Shown here in pieces: positions 53,821-62,700 of a DNA stretch of 64,000 nt. How positions within the stretch are numbered: position 1 is the stretch's first letter; the number at the start of each line of letters is the position of its first letter. The notes below the pieces were generated by a model. That model worked only from the letters and a program-made list of their open reading frames with translations, had not been told where the DNA came from and made no database searches. A program made the position numbers and the translations under genes. This stretch comes from G965240365 sp965240365 (GTDB lineage Bacteria > Pseudomonadota > Gammaproteobacteria > Eutrophobiales > Eutrophobiaceae). The stretch spans positions 496,001 to 560,000 of the forward strand of contig OZ251218.1 of NCBI GenBank assembly GCA_965240365.1. The letters are read 5' to 3'.

Positions 53821-54137
53821 TGCATAAACAGTATTCTGGTCGTTGGGAAATTGATTCAATGAGTATGTGGTCAAAAGATTTCATTGATCTTATCGAACCC
53901 GGTTACTTTCTCATAAATGCTGATGACACCGGTGAATTTGTATTCGGGGCCGTGTCGGCAAATATTGATGGGCACTTCTGTACTAAAACAAAGCGCTTCG
54001 AGTATAGTTGGGAAGGCAGCGATGAAAACGACCCTGTCTGTGGCCGAGGCTGGTTTCAATTTGACAGCTTAAAGAAAGCAACAGGGCAAATTTATGCCCA
54101 CATGGGAGACGAATCATCAATCTCATTGGCGAGGTAA
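53820..54137 (+). CDS. Conserved hypothetical protein
   Basis: 105 residues. Pattern YSGRWEIDSMSMWSKDFIDL, FVFGAVSANIDGHF, FEYSWEGSDENDPVCGRGWF and HMGDESSISLAR. I recognise a widespread small family with this layout (GRWHI...MWD...FGLVSG.IDG...FTWEG.DE.D...GSGW...GD.S.F.A) but no function is known to me. It is coupled to the antidote gene by a one-base overlap, so it may be a third member of the toxin-antitoxin operon. Confidence 0.65.
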   Translation: MHKQYSGRWEIDSMSMWSKDFIDLIEPGYFLINADDTGEFVFGAVSANIDGHFCTKTKRFEYSWEGSDENDPVCGRGWFQFDSLKKATGQIYAHMGDESSISLAR

Positions 54138-54238
54138 CACATATCTCATTATGTATTGAACCCGGACAAAATGAACAAAATTTTTTTATTACCCTGTATC
54201 ATTGCCATGCAGTGACTGAAAATGAAGATTTAATTACT

Positions 54239-54364
54239 ATGAAAGAACAGGCTTTGATTTTCGGATACCGATACACATCTTCGGATCGCGGCCATGTCCA
54301 TGCCTGCCTGATACTGACTGTAAAGGCGCTTAATGCAGGCTGGCGAGCAGCTTCAAATCACTGA
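54239..54364 (+). CDS. Short ORF or decayed gene, unknown
   Basis: A frame open from about 54066 to the stop at 54364 reads VTHISLCIEPGQNEQNFFIT, later ALIFGYRYTSSDRGHVHACL. The only ATG in it is at 54239 (41 codons). It is protein-like but unrecognised; it may be the 3' part of a lost gene. The gap up to 54386 otherwise carries only the AAAGGAG Shine-Dalgarno of the next gene. Confidence 0.25.
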   Translation: MKEQALIFGYRYTSSDRGHVHACLILTVKALNAGWRAASNH

Positions 54365-54386
54365 CCACACCTAAAGGAGTAAACAT

Positions 54387-54617
54387 ATGAATGATTATCG
54401 GGATCGCATTACTATTGAACCGGGCAAACGCGGTGGCAAACCATGTATCCGATCCATGCGGATCACGGTTTATGATGTGCTGGACTGGCTGGCCTCAGGG
54501 CTAAGCGAGGCCGAGATTCTGAAGGATTATCCGGAATTGACGCAGGATGACATTCGGGCGTGTCTGGCCTTCGCCGCCAACCGGGAACGCCAGTTATCCA
54601 CGATTGCGCCAGCTTGA
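54387..54617 (+). CDS. DUF433 antitoxin-like protein
   Basis: 76 residues: RITIEPGKRGGKPCIRSMRI, TVYDVLDWLASGLSEAEIL and DYPELTQDDIRACLAFAANR. This is the DUF433 (VapB-like) pattern found upstream of DUF5615 PIN-like toxins. A perfect AAAGGAG lies 7 bases before ATG. The stop overlaps the toxin start (TTGA). Confidence 0.85.
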   Translation: MNDYRDRITIEPGKRGGKPCIRSMRITVYDVLDWLASGLSEAEILKDYPELTQDDIRACLAFAANRERQLSTIAPA

Positions 54618-54838
54618 AGTTATTACTGGACCAAAACCTGTCGTTCAGGTTGCTGGAGAAACTGGAACCAGTTTCTCCGGGAACAACGCAAGTCAGGTTT
54701 GTTGACCTTGATCAGGCTGACGATCTTGCTGTTTGGCAGAATGAGTCTGATGCAAGGTATCAGTCGCTTCTTGCCGCGCAAAGGGAACTACGAGGAAACC
54801 TTCGACACCGCCATGTTCGAGGCCGTAAAACCCGGTGA
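54614..54838 (+). pseudogene. DUF5615 PIN-like toxin, truncated and fused to foreign sequence
   Basis: From TTG 54614 the frame reads LKLLLDQNLSFRLLEKLEPV, then SPGTTQVRFVDLDQADDLAVWQ, a good match to the start of DUF5615 (Mut7-C-like PIN) toxins, with the first catalytic aspartate. At 54740 the sequence switches to the FkbM duplicate read in a wrong frame, and the normal FVIVTKD half with further acidic residues is missing. The toxin is therefore very probably dead. Confidence 0.75.
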
Positions 54839-55116
54839 CATCATCTGGGATGTGGGCGCCAATGTGGGTTATTACACGCGCAAATTTGCGGACTCGGCGG
54901 GTGCGGCAGGGCGGGTCTTCGCCTTTGAACCTTTCCCGGCCAATGTGACGCGGCTGCGCGCCGAATTGATCGGGATCAAGACGGTCACCGTGCTGCCCGT
55001 GGCGTTGGGAGCGGAAACCGGCACGGTAGAGATGCGGGCAGGGGATGATGAACTCGGCGCGACAAGCCGCATTGTGGGGAGGCGGCACAACGCAGGATAA
55101 GGTTGTCAACGTCAGT
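54740..55116 (+). pseudogene. Truncated, frameshifted duplicate of an FkbM methyltransferase gene
   Basis: These 377 bases match 56536-56911 (376 bases) at roughly nine positions in ten. The SAM motif IIWDVGANVGYYTRKFADSA is intact. One extra base in GTGGGGAGG (versus GTGGAGG near 56870) shifts the frame, and the 3' third, including the FkbM KIDTEGFE signature, is absent. It is a direct repeat that brackets the small cassette 55125-56480. Confidence 0.88.
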
Positions 55117-55147
55117 TTAAGCGAGCGTTAGCAGGAAATAAGTTAAG

Positions 55148-55714
55148 ATGAAAGCATATAAAGAAAATATTGATAAGTTGAGGAAACCAAGCCCAAATGC
55201 TATTGATCCTCTAAATATTCTTGAAACAGAAGTGCATGATGATGTTTTATATTATGCAAATATTCCAGATAACAATGGAAGGCTATATGCGGCAATAGCT
55301 GCGCATGCAGACAATATTTGTTTTAATTTCGATTATTTGCAAAAGTATATTGAATATTACAATCAATATGAATTAAAAGATAAACTTAAAAAATACCCGC
55401 TTAATGTTCCTACAGAAATAGAATTTTTGAAACTCCTTGAGTTTAGAGAATCTGAAATGAAACGTGTCCTGTATGGTGGGAAGGATACCTGGCAGTGGCC
55501 AGCGGAGTGGGGAGATGTTGGATGGAATGGCCCTGTATTTCACAATCCAGTTCGTTACTGGAGTTTTATGGATAAGCTGGACAAAAATCAAAAAGAGGAA
55601 ATTCAAGATAGATTGGATATCAAGTTCGCTTTGAATGAATTAAGAAATACTCAAAAAGGTATTTTGATTTTTAAATCTCTGCTTGGCATGGGTAAAGCAA
55701 TAACTTTTTTGTAA
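55148..55714 (+). CDS. Hypothetical protein upstream of a PIN toxin
   Basis: 188 residues, AT-rich, no family recognised. Visible features: an aromatic-rich centre (FNFDYLQKYIEYYNQYELKD) and GGKDTWQWPAEWGDVGWNGP. No signal peptide or transmembrane segment. The 29 bases up to its first codons (55125-55153) match the sequence before the TnpA fragment at 51192, so its expression signals or its border were shared with a mobile element. The PIN gene follows after 3 bases. Confidence 0.5.
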   Translation: MKAYKENIDKLRKPSPNAIDPLNILETEVHDDVLYYANIPDNNGRLYAAIAAHADNICFNFDYLQKYIEYYNQYELKDKLKKYPLNVPTEIEFLKLLEFRESEMKRVLYGGKDTWQWPAEWGDVGWNGPVFHNPVRYWSFMDKLDKNQKEEIQDRLDIKFALNELRNTQKGILIFKSLLGMGKAITFL

Positions 55715-55717
55715 ATT

Positions 55718-56206
55718 ATGGCAAAAAGAAAAGTTTATATTGAAACATCAGTAGTAAGTTATCTAGCTGCAAAGCCAAGCAAAACAATTATTGGTTCTGC
55801 GCGTCAACAGATCACCGCGGCCTGGTGGGAAAAGCGCGCTGGTTATCAATTTTTTGTCTCAGAATCTGTGTTGAAAGAATGCGCGGCTGGTGATCCTGAT
55901 GCCGCCGCCAGGCGACTTAAAGTAGCACAGAATTTGCCTTTATTGATGATTACAGAAGACGCTTTCCAATTAGCGCAATCATTCCTGGACAGAAAAATAA
56001 TCCCTCAAAAAGCAGCGGAAGATGCTCTTCATATTTCAATTGCAACCATTCATCAAGTTGATTTTTTATTGACCTGGAACTGCAAACATATAGCTAATCC
56101 TGAAATTCAAATAAATATCTCTGATTATTTGAATGAAATAGACCTGTTTCTGCTATTTATATGCACCCCTGAAGAACTGTTAGGAGAAGAAAGCGATGAT
56201 TTATGA
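55718..56206 (+). CDS. PIN-domain toxin (VapC-like)
   Basis: 162 residues: KVYIETSVVSYLAAKPSKT at the N-terminus (E9 in place of the usual D), SESVLKECAAGDPDAA, an AEDALHISIATIHQVDFLL block with the central acidic residue, and LTWNCKHIANPE. This is the PIN subfamily commonly followed by a small partner gene. Probably a ribonuclease toxin. It overlaps the next gene by 11 bases. Confidence 0.78.
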   Translation: MAKRKVYIETSVVSYLAAKPSKTIIGSARQQITAAWWEKRAGYQFFVSESVLKECAAGDPDAAARRLKVAQNLPLLMITEDAFQLAQSFLDRKIIPQKAAEDALHISIATIHQVDFLLTWNCKHIANPEIQINISDYLNEIDLFLLFICTPEELLGEESDDL

Positions 56207-56408
56207 TGAAATTATTGATGAGGTTCGTAAAAATAGAGATGCCCATGCTGAAAAATTTAATTTTAACCTGCGGGCAATTTACGAAGATCTTAAAAAATCG
56301 GAATCTGAGCATATAAAAATGGGATACAGCTTTGTCGAGCCGCCCGAAGTGCTTCAGCCAGCCGTTGCGGCGTTGCGGCGCTTTCGCTCTGAACGCAATA
56401 ACGGCTGA
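56196..56408 (+). CDS. Small partner of the PIN toxin (probable antitoxin)
   Basis: 70 residues: YDEIIDEVRKNRDAHAEKFN, FNLRAIYEDLKKSESEH. This short helical protein regularly follows PIN toxins of this kind and is assumed to neutralise them. Coupled by an 11-base overlap. The C-terminus (AVAALRRFRSERNNG) is GC-richer and may already belong to the flanking sequence. Confidence 0.6.
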   Translation: MIYDEIIDEVRKNRDAHAEKFNFNLRAIYEDLKKSESEHIKMGYSFVEPPEVLQPAVAALRRFRSERNNG

Positions 56409-56482
56409 GTTTGTCGTTACGGTCCTGTTGCCACAGGTGGAATTGGCGCGCGACATTAAAGTCATAGACACATAGACGAATC

Positions 56483-57187
56483 ATGAACTGGCAAACCAAT
56501 TCGGCAATGATCGGCCTGCGCAATGTCGCGCGCAAAATGGGTCTGACGCAAGGCATCAGTCGCTTCTTGCCGCGCAAAGGGAATTACGAGGAAGCCTTCG
56601 ACACTGCCATGTTCGAGGCCGTAAAACCCGGTGACATCATCTGGGATGTGGGCGCCAATGTGGGTTATTACACGCGTAAATTTGCGGACTCGGCGGGTGC
56701 GGCAGGGCGGATCTTCGCCTTTGAACCTTTCCCGGCCAATGTGACGCGGCTGCGCGCCGGATTGACCGGGATTGAGACGGTCACTGTCTTGCCGGTGGCG
56801 CTGGGGGCGGAAACCGGCACGGTGGAGATGCAGGCAGGGGATGATGAACTCGGCGCGACAAGCCGCATTGTGGAGGGCGGCACAACGCAGGACAAGGTGA
56901 CCAACGTCAGTATTGCAACAGGGGATTCCATTTTAGACCGGGGCCTCGCCGCCGCCCCCACGATGATCAAGATTGATACCGAGGGATTTGAACTGGATGT
57001 GCTGAACGGGATGCAGGAAATCCTGCACAGGGCAACGCTCAGGGCCGTGTTTATCGAGGTGCATTTCGGCATTCTGGCCGAGCGCGGCATGTCCGGCGCC
57101 CCAGGCAGGATCGAACGCCTCCTCTCCGCAAAAGGCTTCAGGAACCGCTGGCTTGATCTCTCGCATCTCGCGGCTTACCGCCGGTAA
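56483..57187 (+). CDS. FkbM family methyltransferase (intact copy)
   Basis: 234 residues. SAM motif I is IIWDVGANVGYYTRKFADSA, then IFAFEPFPANVTRLR, and the FkbM hallmark TMIKIDTEGFELDVLNGMQE followed by AVFIEVHFG. Probably O-methylates the glycan. Bases 56536-56911 are duplicated at 54740-55116. It is the first of three coupled or closely spaced GC-rich genes with the aldo/keto reductase and the GMC oxidoreductase. Confidence 0.88.
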   Translation: MNWQTNSAMIGLRNVARKMGLTQGISRFLPRKGNYEEAFDTAMFEAVKPGDIIWDVGANVGYYTRKFADSAGAAGRIFAFEPFPANVTRLRAGLTGIETVTVLPVALGAETGTVEMQAGDDELGATSRIVEGGTTQDKVTNVSIATGDSILDRGLAAAPTMIKIDTEGFELDVLNGMQEILHRATLRAVFIEVHFGILAERGMSGAPGRIERLLSAKGFRNRWLDLSHLAAYRR

Positions 57188-57196
57188 GATGAATTG

Positions 57197-58030
57197 ATGA
57201 AGCGTGTCCTGCTGCCTGACACCTGTTTGAAGCTCAGCCGGTTTTCTTTCGGCACGGCGAGCCTGCATCATCTTGGGGCCTTAAACCAACAGGTTCGGCA
57301 TTTGCAGGCCGCCACGGAAACAGGCTTCAGCCATTTTGATACAGCGCCGCTTTACGGGTTTGGCATGGCGGAGCGCGCGCTGGGCAGGGCCTTTGGCGGT
57401 AGCTCCGGTCAGGCGGTAACTATGGCAACCAAAGTTGGACTTTATCCGCCGGGCGGAACCGGGCAGGGGCGCATGGCGATGCTGGCGCGTAAAATCATGG
57501 GCAAGGCGCTGCCGACCATGTCCCGCGCCCGGGCGGACTGGCATGTGGTGCGGGCCATGAAGAGTCTGGACGGCAGCCTGGCTCGCCTGCGCAGGGAGCA
57601 CATTGATCTGCTGTTGCTGCATGAACCGGAGTTGCCGCTTTTGAATACCGATGAATGGCTGCGTTGGCTCGAAATGGAGGCCGCCCGGCGGGTGGGCGCT
57701 TTCGGCCTTGCCGGCCCGGCCGCGCGGATCGCGCCTTTTATTATCGCACAAAGCCCGCTGGCCCGGGTTGTTCAGTCGCATGACAGCTTTGAGGGCCGCG
57801 AAGCCGATTTTCTGATGGCCCATGCCCGCCCCTTGCAGTTGACCTATGGCTATTTGTCCTCCGCCCCGGCGCGGCCCGATGCCCCCGCGCACGCCGAAGC
57901 CTTGCTGGCCGGGGCGCTACGGCGCAACCGAACAGGTTCTGTTATCGTGTCGTCCCGCCGCCGGCGCCGCCTTTCCACCTTCGCGGCTATTGCGGAGCAG
58001 GATGACTTGCAGGGCCAGACGGCATGCTGA
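57197..58030 (+). CDS. Aldo/keto reductase
   Basis: 277 residues from ATG 57197 (TTG 57194 is an alternative). Family landmarks in order are SFGTASLHHLG, FSHFDTAPLYGFGMAERALG (catalytic D and Y), TMATKVGLY (catalytic K), and HIDLLLLHEPE (H). It reduces or oxidises a sugar-like carbonyl with NAD(P)H. The stop overlaps the GMC oxidoreductase start by 7 bases. Found next to sugar methyltransferases, so a role in nucleotide-sugar modification is likely. Confidence 0.85.
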   Translation: MKRVLLPDTCLKLSRFSFGTASLHHLGALNQQVRHLQAATETGFSHFDTAPLYGFGMAERALGRAFGGSSGQAVTMATKVGLYPPGGTGQGRMAMLARKIMGKALPTMSRARADWHVVRAMKSLDGSLARLRREHIDLLLLHEPELPLLNTDEWLRWLEMEAARRVGAFGLAGPAARIAPFIIAQSPLARVVQSHDSFEGREADFLMAHARPLQLTYGYLSSAPARPDAPAHAEALLAGALRRNRTGSVIVSSRRRRRLSTFAAIAEQDDLQGQTAC

Positions 58031-59607
58031 ATTCGCTTGATGAAACGCGCCCGGCCGGCCCGCTTGAGGCCGATGTCGCGGTTATCGGCGCCGGTCTGGC
58101 CGGCATCGTGCTGGCCGATGCGCTCACCAGGGCCGGCCTCTCGGTGCTATTGCTTGAAAGCGGGGGTGAGCGTCAAATCGAAGAGGTTCACCTTCTCAAT
58201 GCGGTCGAGTTGACGGCGCAGAACTATCGCGGCGCAACGGAAGGACGTTTTCGCGGGCTCGGTGGCACATCGACCCGTTGGGGGGGGGCACTCCTGCCCT
58301 ACCTCGCAACAGATTTCGCCCCGCACCCCCGCGGCTGGCATCAGGGCTGGGGCATTAAAAAAGCGGACCTGGACCCGTACCTGGCGTCTCTCGAACATGA
58401 TTTTGGCGTTTCCGCGGACAGCTATGAAGGCGCTGGCGAGTTCGAGTCGGCCCTTCCCTCGTTTCTGCCGCGCTTGCCGAAATGGCCAACATTTCAGAGA
58501 CGTTCAACCTTCAAAATCTACCGAAACAAGCTCCTCAATGACCCGCGACTCGCAGTCTGGATCAATGCCACGGTGACCGACATCCGCATTGCAAAAGGCC
58601 GGATTGTTGGCCTGAAAGCGCAAAGCATGCAAGGCCATGCGCTTGAGGCGCGCACGGCCCATGTGGCCATCGCCGCCGGCGCTATCGAAACAACGCGGCT
58701 TCTTTTGCTGCTCGATCGCGCGCAAGGGGGCGGCGTATTTGGCCAGACAAGCCCGCTCGGGTTCGGTTTTCACGACCATCTGTCAGCGCCCATTGCCGAA
58801 CTGGAGCTAAAAGACCGCGCTGCGATCACCCGCCTTTTTTGCTTCAGGTTTGTGCGCGGCGGCATGCGCAACCTGCGCTTTGAACTCGGGCGAGACGCGC
58901 GTATGAAGGCCGCGCTGCCCGCCGCCTTTTTGCATGTATCCTTTACCCGGCAGGCCAAAAGCGGCTTTGACGGGTTGCGCGGTGTTTATCAGGCCATCCA
59001 GCGCGGGCAACGCCCGGCCTTCACCGATATTACCGCGATACTCGGCGATCTGCCGTGGTTTCTGCGCGCCGCCTGGTGGCGTTTTGCAGAGCTTCGGGTT
59101 TTGCCGCCGGGCGGGGCAAGGTTTGAACTGCACCTCGTCACCGAGCAAAAACCCGATCCGCACAATCGCATTGACCTCAGCCCGACCGGGTCCGATGCCT
59201 TTGGCCAGCCCCTGGCGCGTATCCACTGGCAGGTACACGAAGACGATTGCGCGCTGTTTTCCCAAATAGCAGAACTCGCCCGCGCACAATGGGCCGATGG
59301 GCCGCTCTCCAGACTGGCCACGCTTAAGGCGCGGGATCAAGAAGCCATAAGGCATGATTTGGTGGAGGGCGGCGGCATCTATCATCCGGCAGGGACGACC
59401 CGCATGGGCGCCTCGGCCACAGAGGGCGTGGTTGACGCCCAACTGCGGGTGCATGGCTGCGATGGACTCTGGGCCGTGGCGACTTCTGTTTTCCCCACCG
59501 TGGGCGGCGCCAGCCCAAGCCTGGGGTTAATGCAACTGGCCCTGCGCGCGGCGGATGATATCGCCGGGTCGATAGTCGGGGTTGGGGGCGAGGCCAGATG
59601 TCAATAA
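58024..59607 (+). CDS. GMC-family FAD oxidoreductase with an internal G9 tract
   Basis: 527 residues. The FAD-binding dinucleotide fold is ADVAVIGAGLAGIVLADALT, followed by LLLESGG and the GGTSTRWGGALLP block. The C-terminal GMC signature is GGIYHPAGTTRMGAS, then AVATSVFPTVGGASPSLGLM. It probably oxidises an alcohol group of a sugar or glycolipid. A run of nine G (58280-58288) codes for the W-G-G of the conserved STRWGG motif, so slippage would inactivate the enzyme near residue 88. In frame as given. Confidence 0.9.
   Translation: MLNSLDETRPAGPLEADVAVIGAGLAGIVLADALTRAGLSVLLLESGGERQIEEVHLLNAVELTAQNYRGATEGRFRGLGGTSTRWGGALLPYLATDFAPHPRGWHQGWGIKKADLDPYLASLEHDFGVSADSYEGAGEFESALPSFLPRLPKWPTFQRRSTFKIYRNKLLNDPRLAVWINATVTDIRIAKGRIVGLKAQSMQGHALEARTAHVAIAAGAIETTRLLLLLDRAQGGGVFGQTSPLGFGFHDHLSAPIAELELKDRAAITRLFCFRFVRGGMRNLRFELGRDARMKAALPAAFLHVSFTRQAKSGFDGLRGVYQAIQRGQRPAFTDITAILGDLPWFLRAAWWRFAELRVLPPGGARFELHLVTEQKPDPHNRIDLSPTGSDAFGQPLARIHWQVHEDDCALFSQIAELARAQWADGPLSRLATLKARDQEAIRHDLVEGGGIYHPAGTTRMGASATEGVVDAQLRVHGCDGLWAVATSVFPTVGGASPSLGLMQLALRAADDIAGSIVGVGGEARCQ
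58280..58288 (+). repeat. G9 homopolymer, possible phase-variation tract
   Basis: Nine consecutive G in the GMC oxidoreductase gene. It is shorter than the other three tracts and part of it is demanded by the conserved tryptophan-glycine-glycine codons, so the case is weaker. Confidence 0.6.
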
Positions 59608-59716
59608 CAGATGTTGACTTGCCCTTCAGACCCTACCATTATATTTACGACAATTTGGAAAATTTTCAAAAATTTATTGAAAAATCTCTACATCCTTGAT
59701 CAGGATAACCCTTGAA

Positions 59717-62700
59717 ATGATAGAAAAATCCAACATAGATGTCCTTATTCTTGTTGCCTTGAAAGATGAACTGGACCCATTGATCCAGATTGATGCTCAT
59801 GCTTTGCCAGACAGCGAATGGACTGAGGTAAAAGATGAAACTGCGCCATATTGGTATCGTGATTTTCTTCATGAAGGTGATGATAAATTTACTGTTGCGG
59901 TGGCCAGAACTACGAAAATGGGGGCGACGGACATAGCCGGATTTGGTGGAATTCTTATAGACCGATTAAATCCTGGGTATTTGGCAATGTGTGGAATCTG
60001 CGCCGGACGCAAAGATAAAACGAATATGGGAGATATAGTCGTAGGCAGTTCTGTTTTTGACTACGAAAAGGGTAAATCAGTAAGTCATATTGATGAAGAT
60101 GGAAACGATAATACTGAACATCTTAAGGACACTCCAACATTTAATTTGCGTGATCATATCTTACGTATGATACAGGATTTTGGTGAAAGACCTTGCTTTC
60201 TTAAAGATATAAACCGTAGGCGACCAATATCCTATGAATATCAGGAATTCTGGCTACGAAAAATGCTGATGGATAAAAAAAATATCAGTTCAAAGGCTTC
60301 AAAGGCAAAGCGCACTAAAAATTGCCCGGATTGGACAGAAATATTGAAGAGACTGCGAGCGGCCAAAGAGATTGAAGAAAGTGGATTAAAATTAACCCCC
60401 AAGGGCTTCTCCCAAGCAAGACAAGATAAGGAAAATTTCCCTGACGGCTTTTCGTCTGACGAGGATATTAAAGTTGTCATTGGCTCCATTGCGACGGGAA
60501 ACAAAGTTGTAAAAGATATCAAAAAACAAAATAAAGCCCGTATATTCGAAGAGATAAAAGCGATTCGACGAGATGTCCTCGCTATTGACATGGAAGCGTA
60601 TGCTATCGGTTTGCTAGCTCACCATAAAGAAATTCCCTGGGTAGTTGCCAAAGGCGTCCAGGATTATGCAGATGATCAAAAAAATGATCGTTACCGTGCG
60701 TTTGCTGCGCATGCATCTGCATGTTTTCTCATTGAATTTTTTCATCGATATTTAAAGATAGAATCAGAAAAAAAGCACATTCTCGCGTGCCCTGAAGAAG
60801 GTTTGCCAGAAAAGCATAATATCCCATTTCAAAGACCGTCCAGCACTGAACTTGTGTCCAGGGATGAATTGATAGCTTCATTAACTGATAACTTTATCAC
60901 CGCACATCAAGATGATTTCTCTCGATTTAGCGCTGTCGCCCTATCGGGAATCCCGGGTGTCGGAAAAACTACCGTTGCTTTAGAGATAGCCTATCGTCTT
61001 GGCCGCAGATATCCCGCGGGAGTATTCTGGATTGATGCGCGCAATCCGGGTAATTTGCAAGAGGTTATTAAATCTATCCTTAAAAAGTTTAAAATTCATA
61101 TCTCAGGAGATGAAAATAACGATCAAGATATTAATGCTTCATTTTGCCATTATTTGGAAACTAATCCTTGTTTGATTTTCTTTGATGCTCTGGATTCAAG
61201 AGATGTGGCAATTGATTTGGTTAAGTTTTTGCCGAAAACTGGATTATCCCGAGTCATCATTACGACAAAAGATTCAAAAATTGAACTGCAAGCCAGCCTT
61301 GAGATTATAGAGCTAACTATATTAGATGAGATTCCGGCAATAGAAGTATTGACACGATTTCAAACATTACCCTTAACAAAAGAGCAGCAAGAAATTGCAG
61401 TTAAAATATGCGCTGAGTTAGGCTATTTACCTTTAGCGCTTGACCTGGCAGCTAGATATTTAAAAAATAAGTCAATGGCACTATCAGCCTATCTTGAGAG
61501 GCTGCGCGAATGTGGCATAAAATGGCAGGGACTCGAATCAAAAAACCAAATCAAACCATCTATTTATAAAGTTCTAAGCCTATGTATTGAAGGTATCTCT
61601 AAATATGAGAAAAACTGTGATTTAGGCTTGAAAATCCTTCATCTTTGTGCGGCGATCAATCTTGTTGGAGATATTCCCAGTAGATCAGATAAGGAAGATT
61701 TTTATGGGTCTTTGATTAGAAAGAAAACTGATAAATCCCTGCCTCCATCTAAAATACCACTTGGATTAGCGTCTGCCGTAAATTTTGCAGGTTTTAATCA
61801 GCAGAAAGAAAACCATACGCTTGATCAATTTGATGATGCGATTGAGTTACTTGAAATATCAGGATTAGTACGGTTAAATCCTGACTCTGATTTTATATGG
61901 ATGCATACATTAACATATGCGTACATAAATACATTGTTGAATAAAGAGGATGTTGAATATCTGGTCTGGCGTTTAGCTGTAGATTGGAATTCTACACAGA
62001 ATGCAATGTTAATTGCAGGATGGTGTAACTATTCTAAAACTATACTTGATTATTTCAATGCTGTTTCTAAAATAGAAAAAATTTCTGAAAACGCTGCTAT
62101 TGCAGTTCTGCAATTATTATATGAAATGGCAGACTTTTGTGATGCTTCAAATACGGAAGAAATTGTTGATAAAGCAATTTCTATTGCTAGAAGAAACTCT
62201 AACAAAGATCTGGAACTCCATCTACGGATAGATAAAGCCTATTCAGTATATAAATTGAGACGCTTGAAGGAAGCGGAGGGTTTATATAAACAACTTTTCC
62301 ATGATTCTTGCAATAAACCCATTCCTTTGATTAAGTCAATTGATTTTATGTATTATTATGGCTGCCTTATATTAGATTTAGATAAAGTTAAGGATAAAAA
62401 CTTTACGCCTTATTTAGGAGATAAGAAAACACATAGGGATTTTGCGCTTTATTTATGGAATAATGGGTTACGATCTACTATAGAATCGTTAAAACCACTT
62501 GAAACTGATAGAGAAGTGCCCGAACATTTTATTTTCTTGGCTGAACGAGGTCTCTATCGCTTTTTTTATCAAAAAAAGAATGTTTTCCCAGAAGCTTCAT
62601 TTAGCGCCTCTGAGAATGAATTAGAGTGTAAAATACGAGATAAACTTAAACCCATATTATCAGATCTGCGACAATGGGATTATCAGTACATATTAACTAA

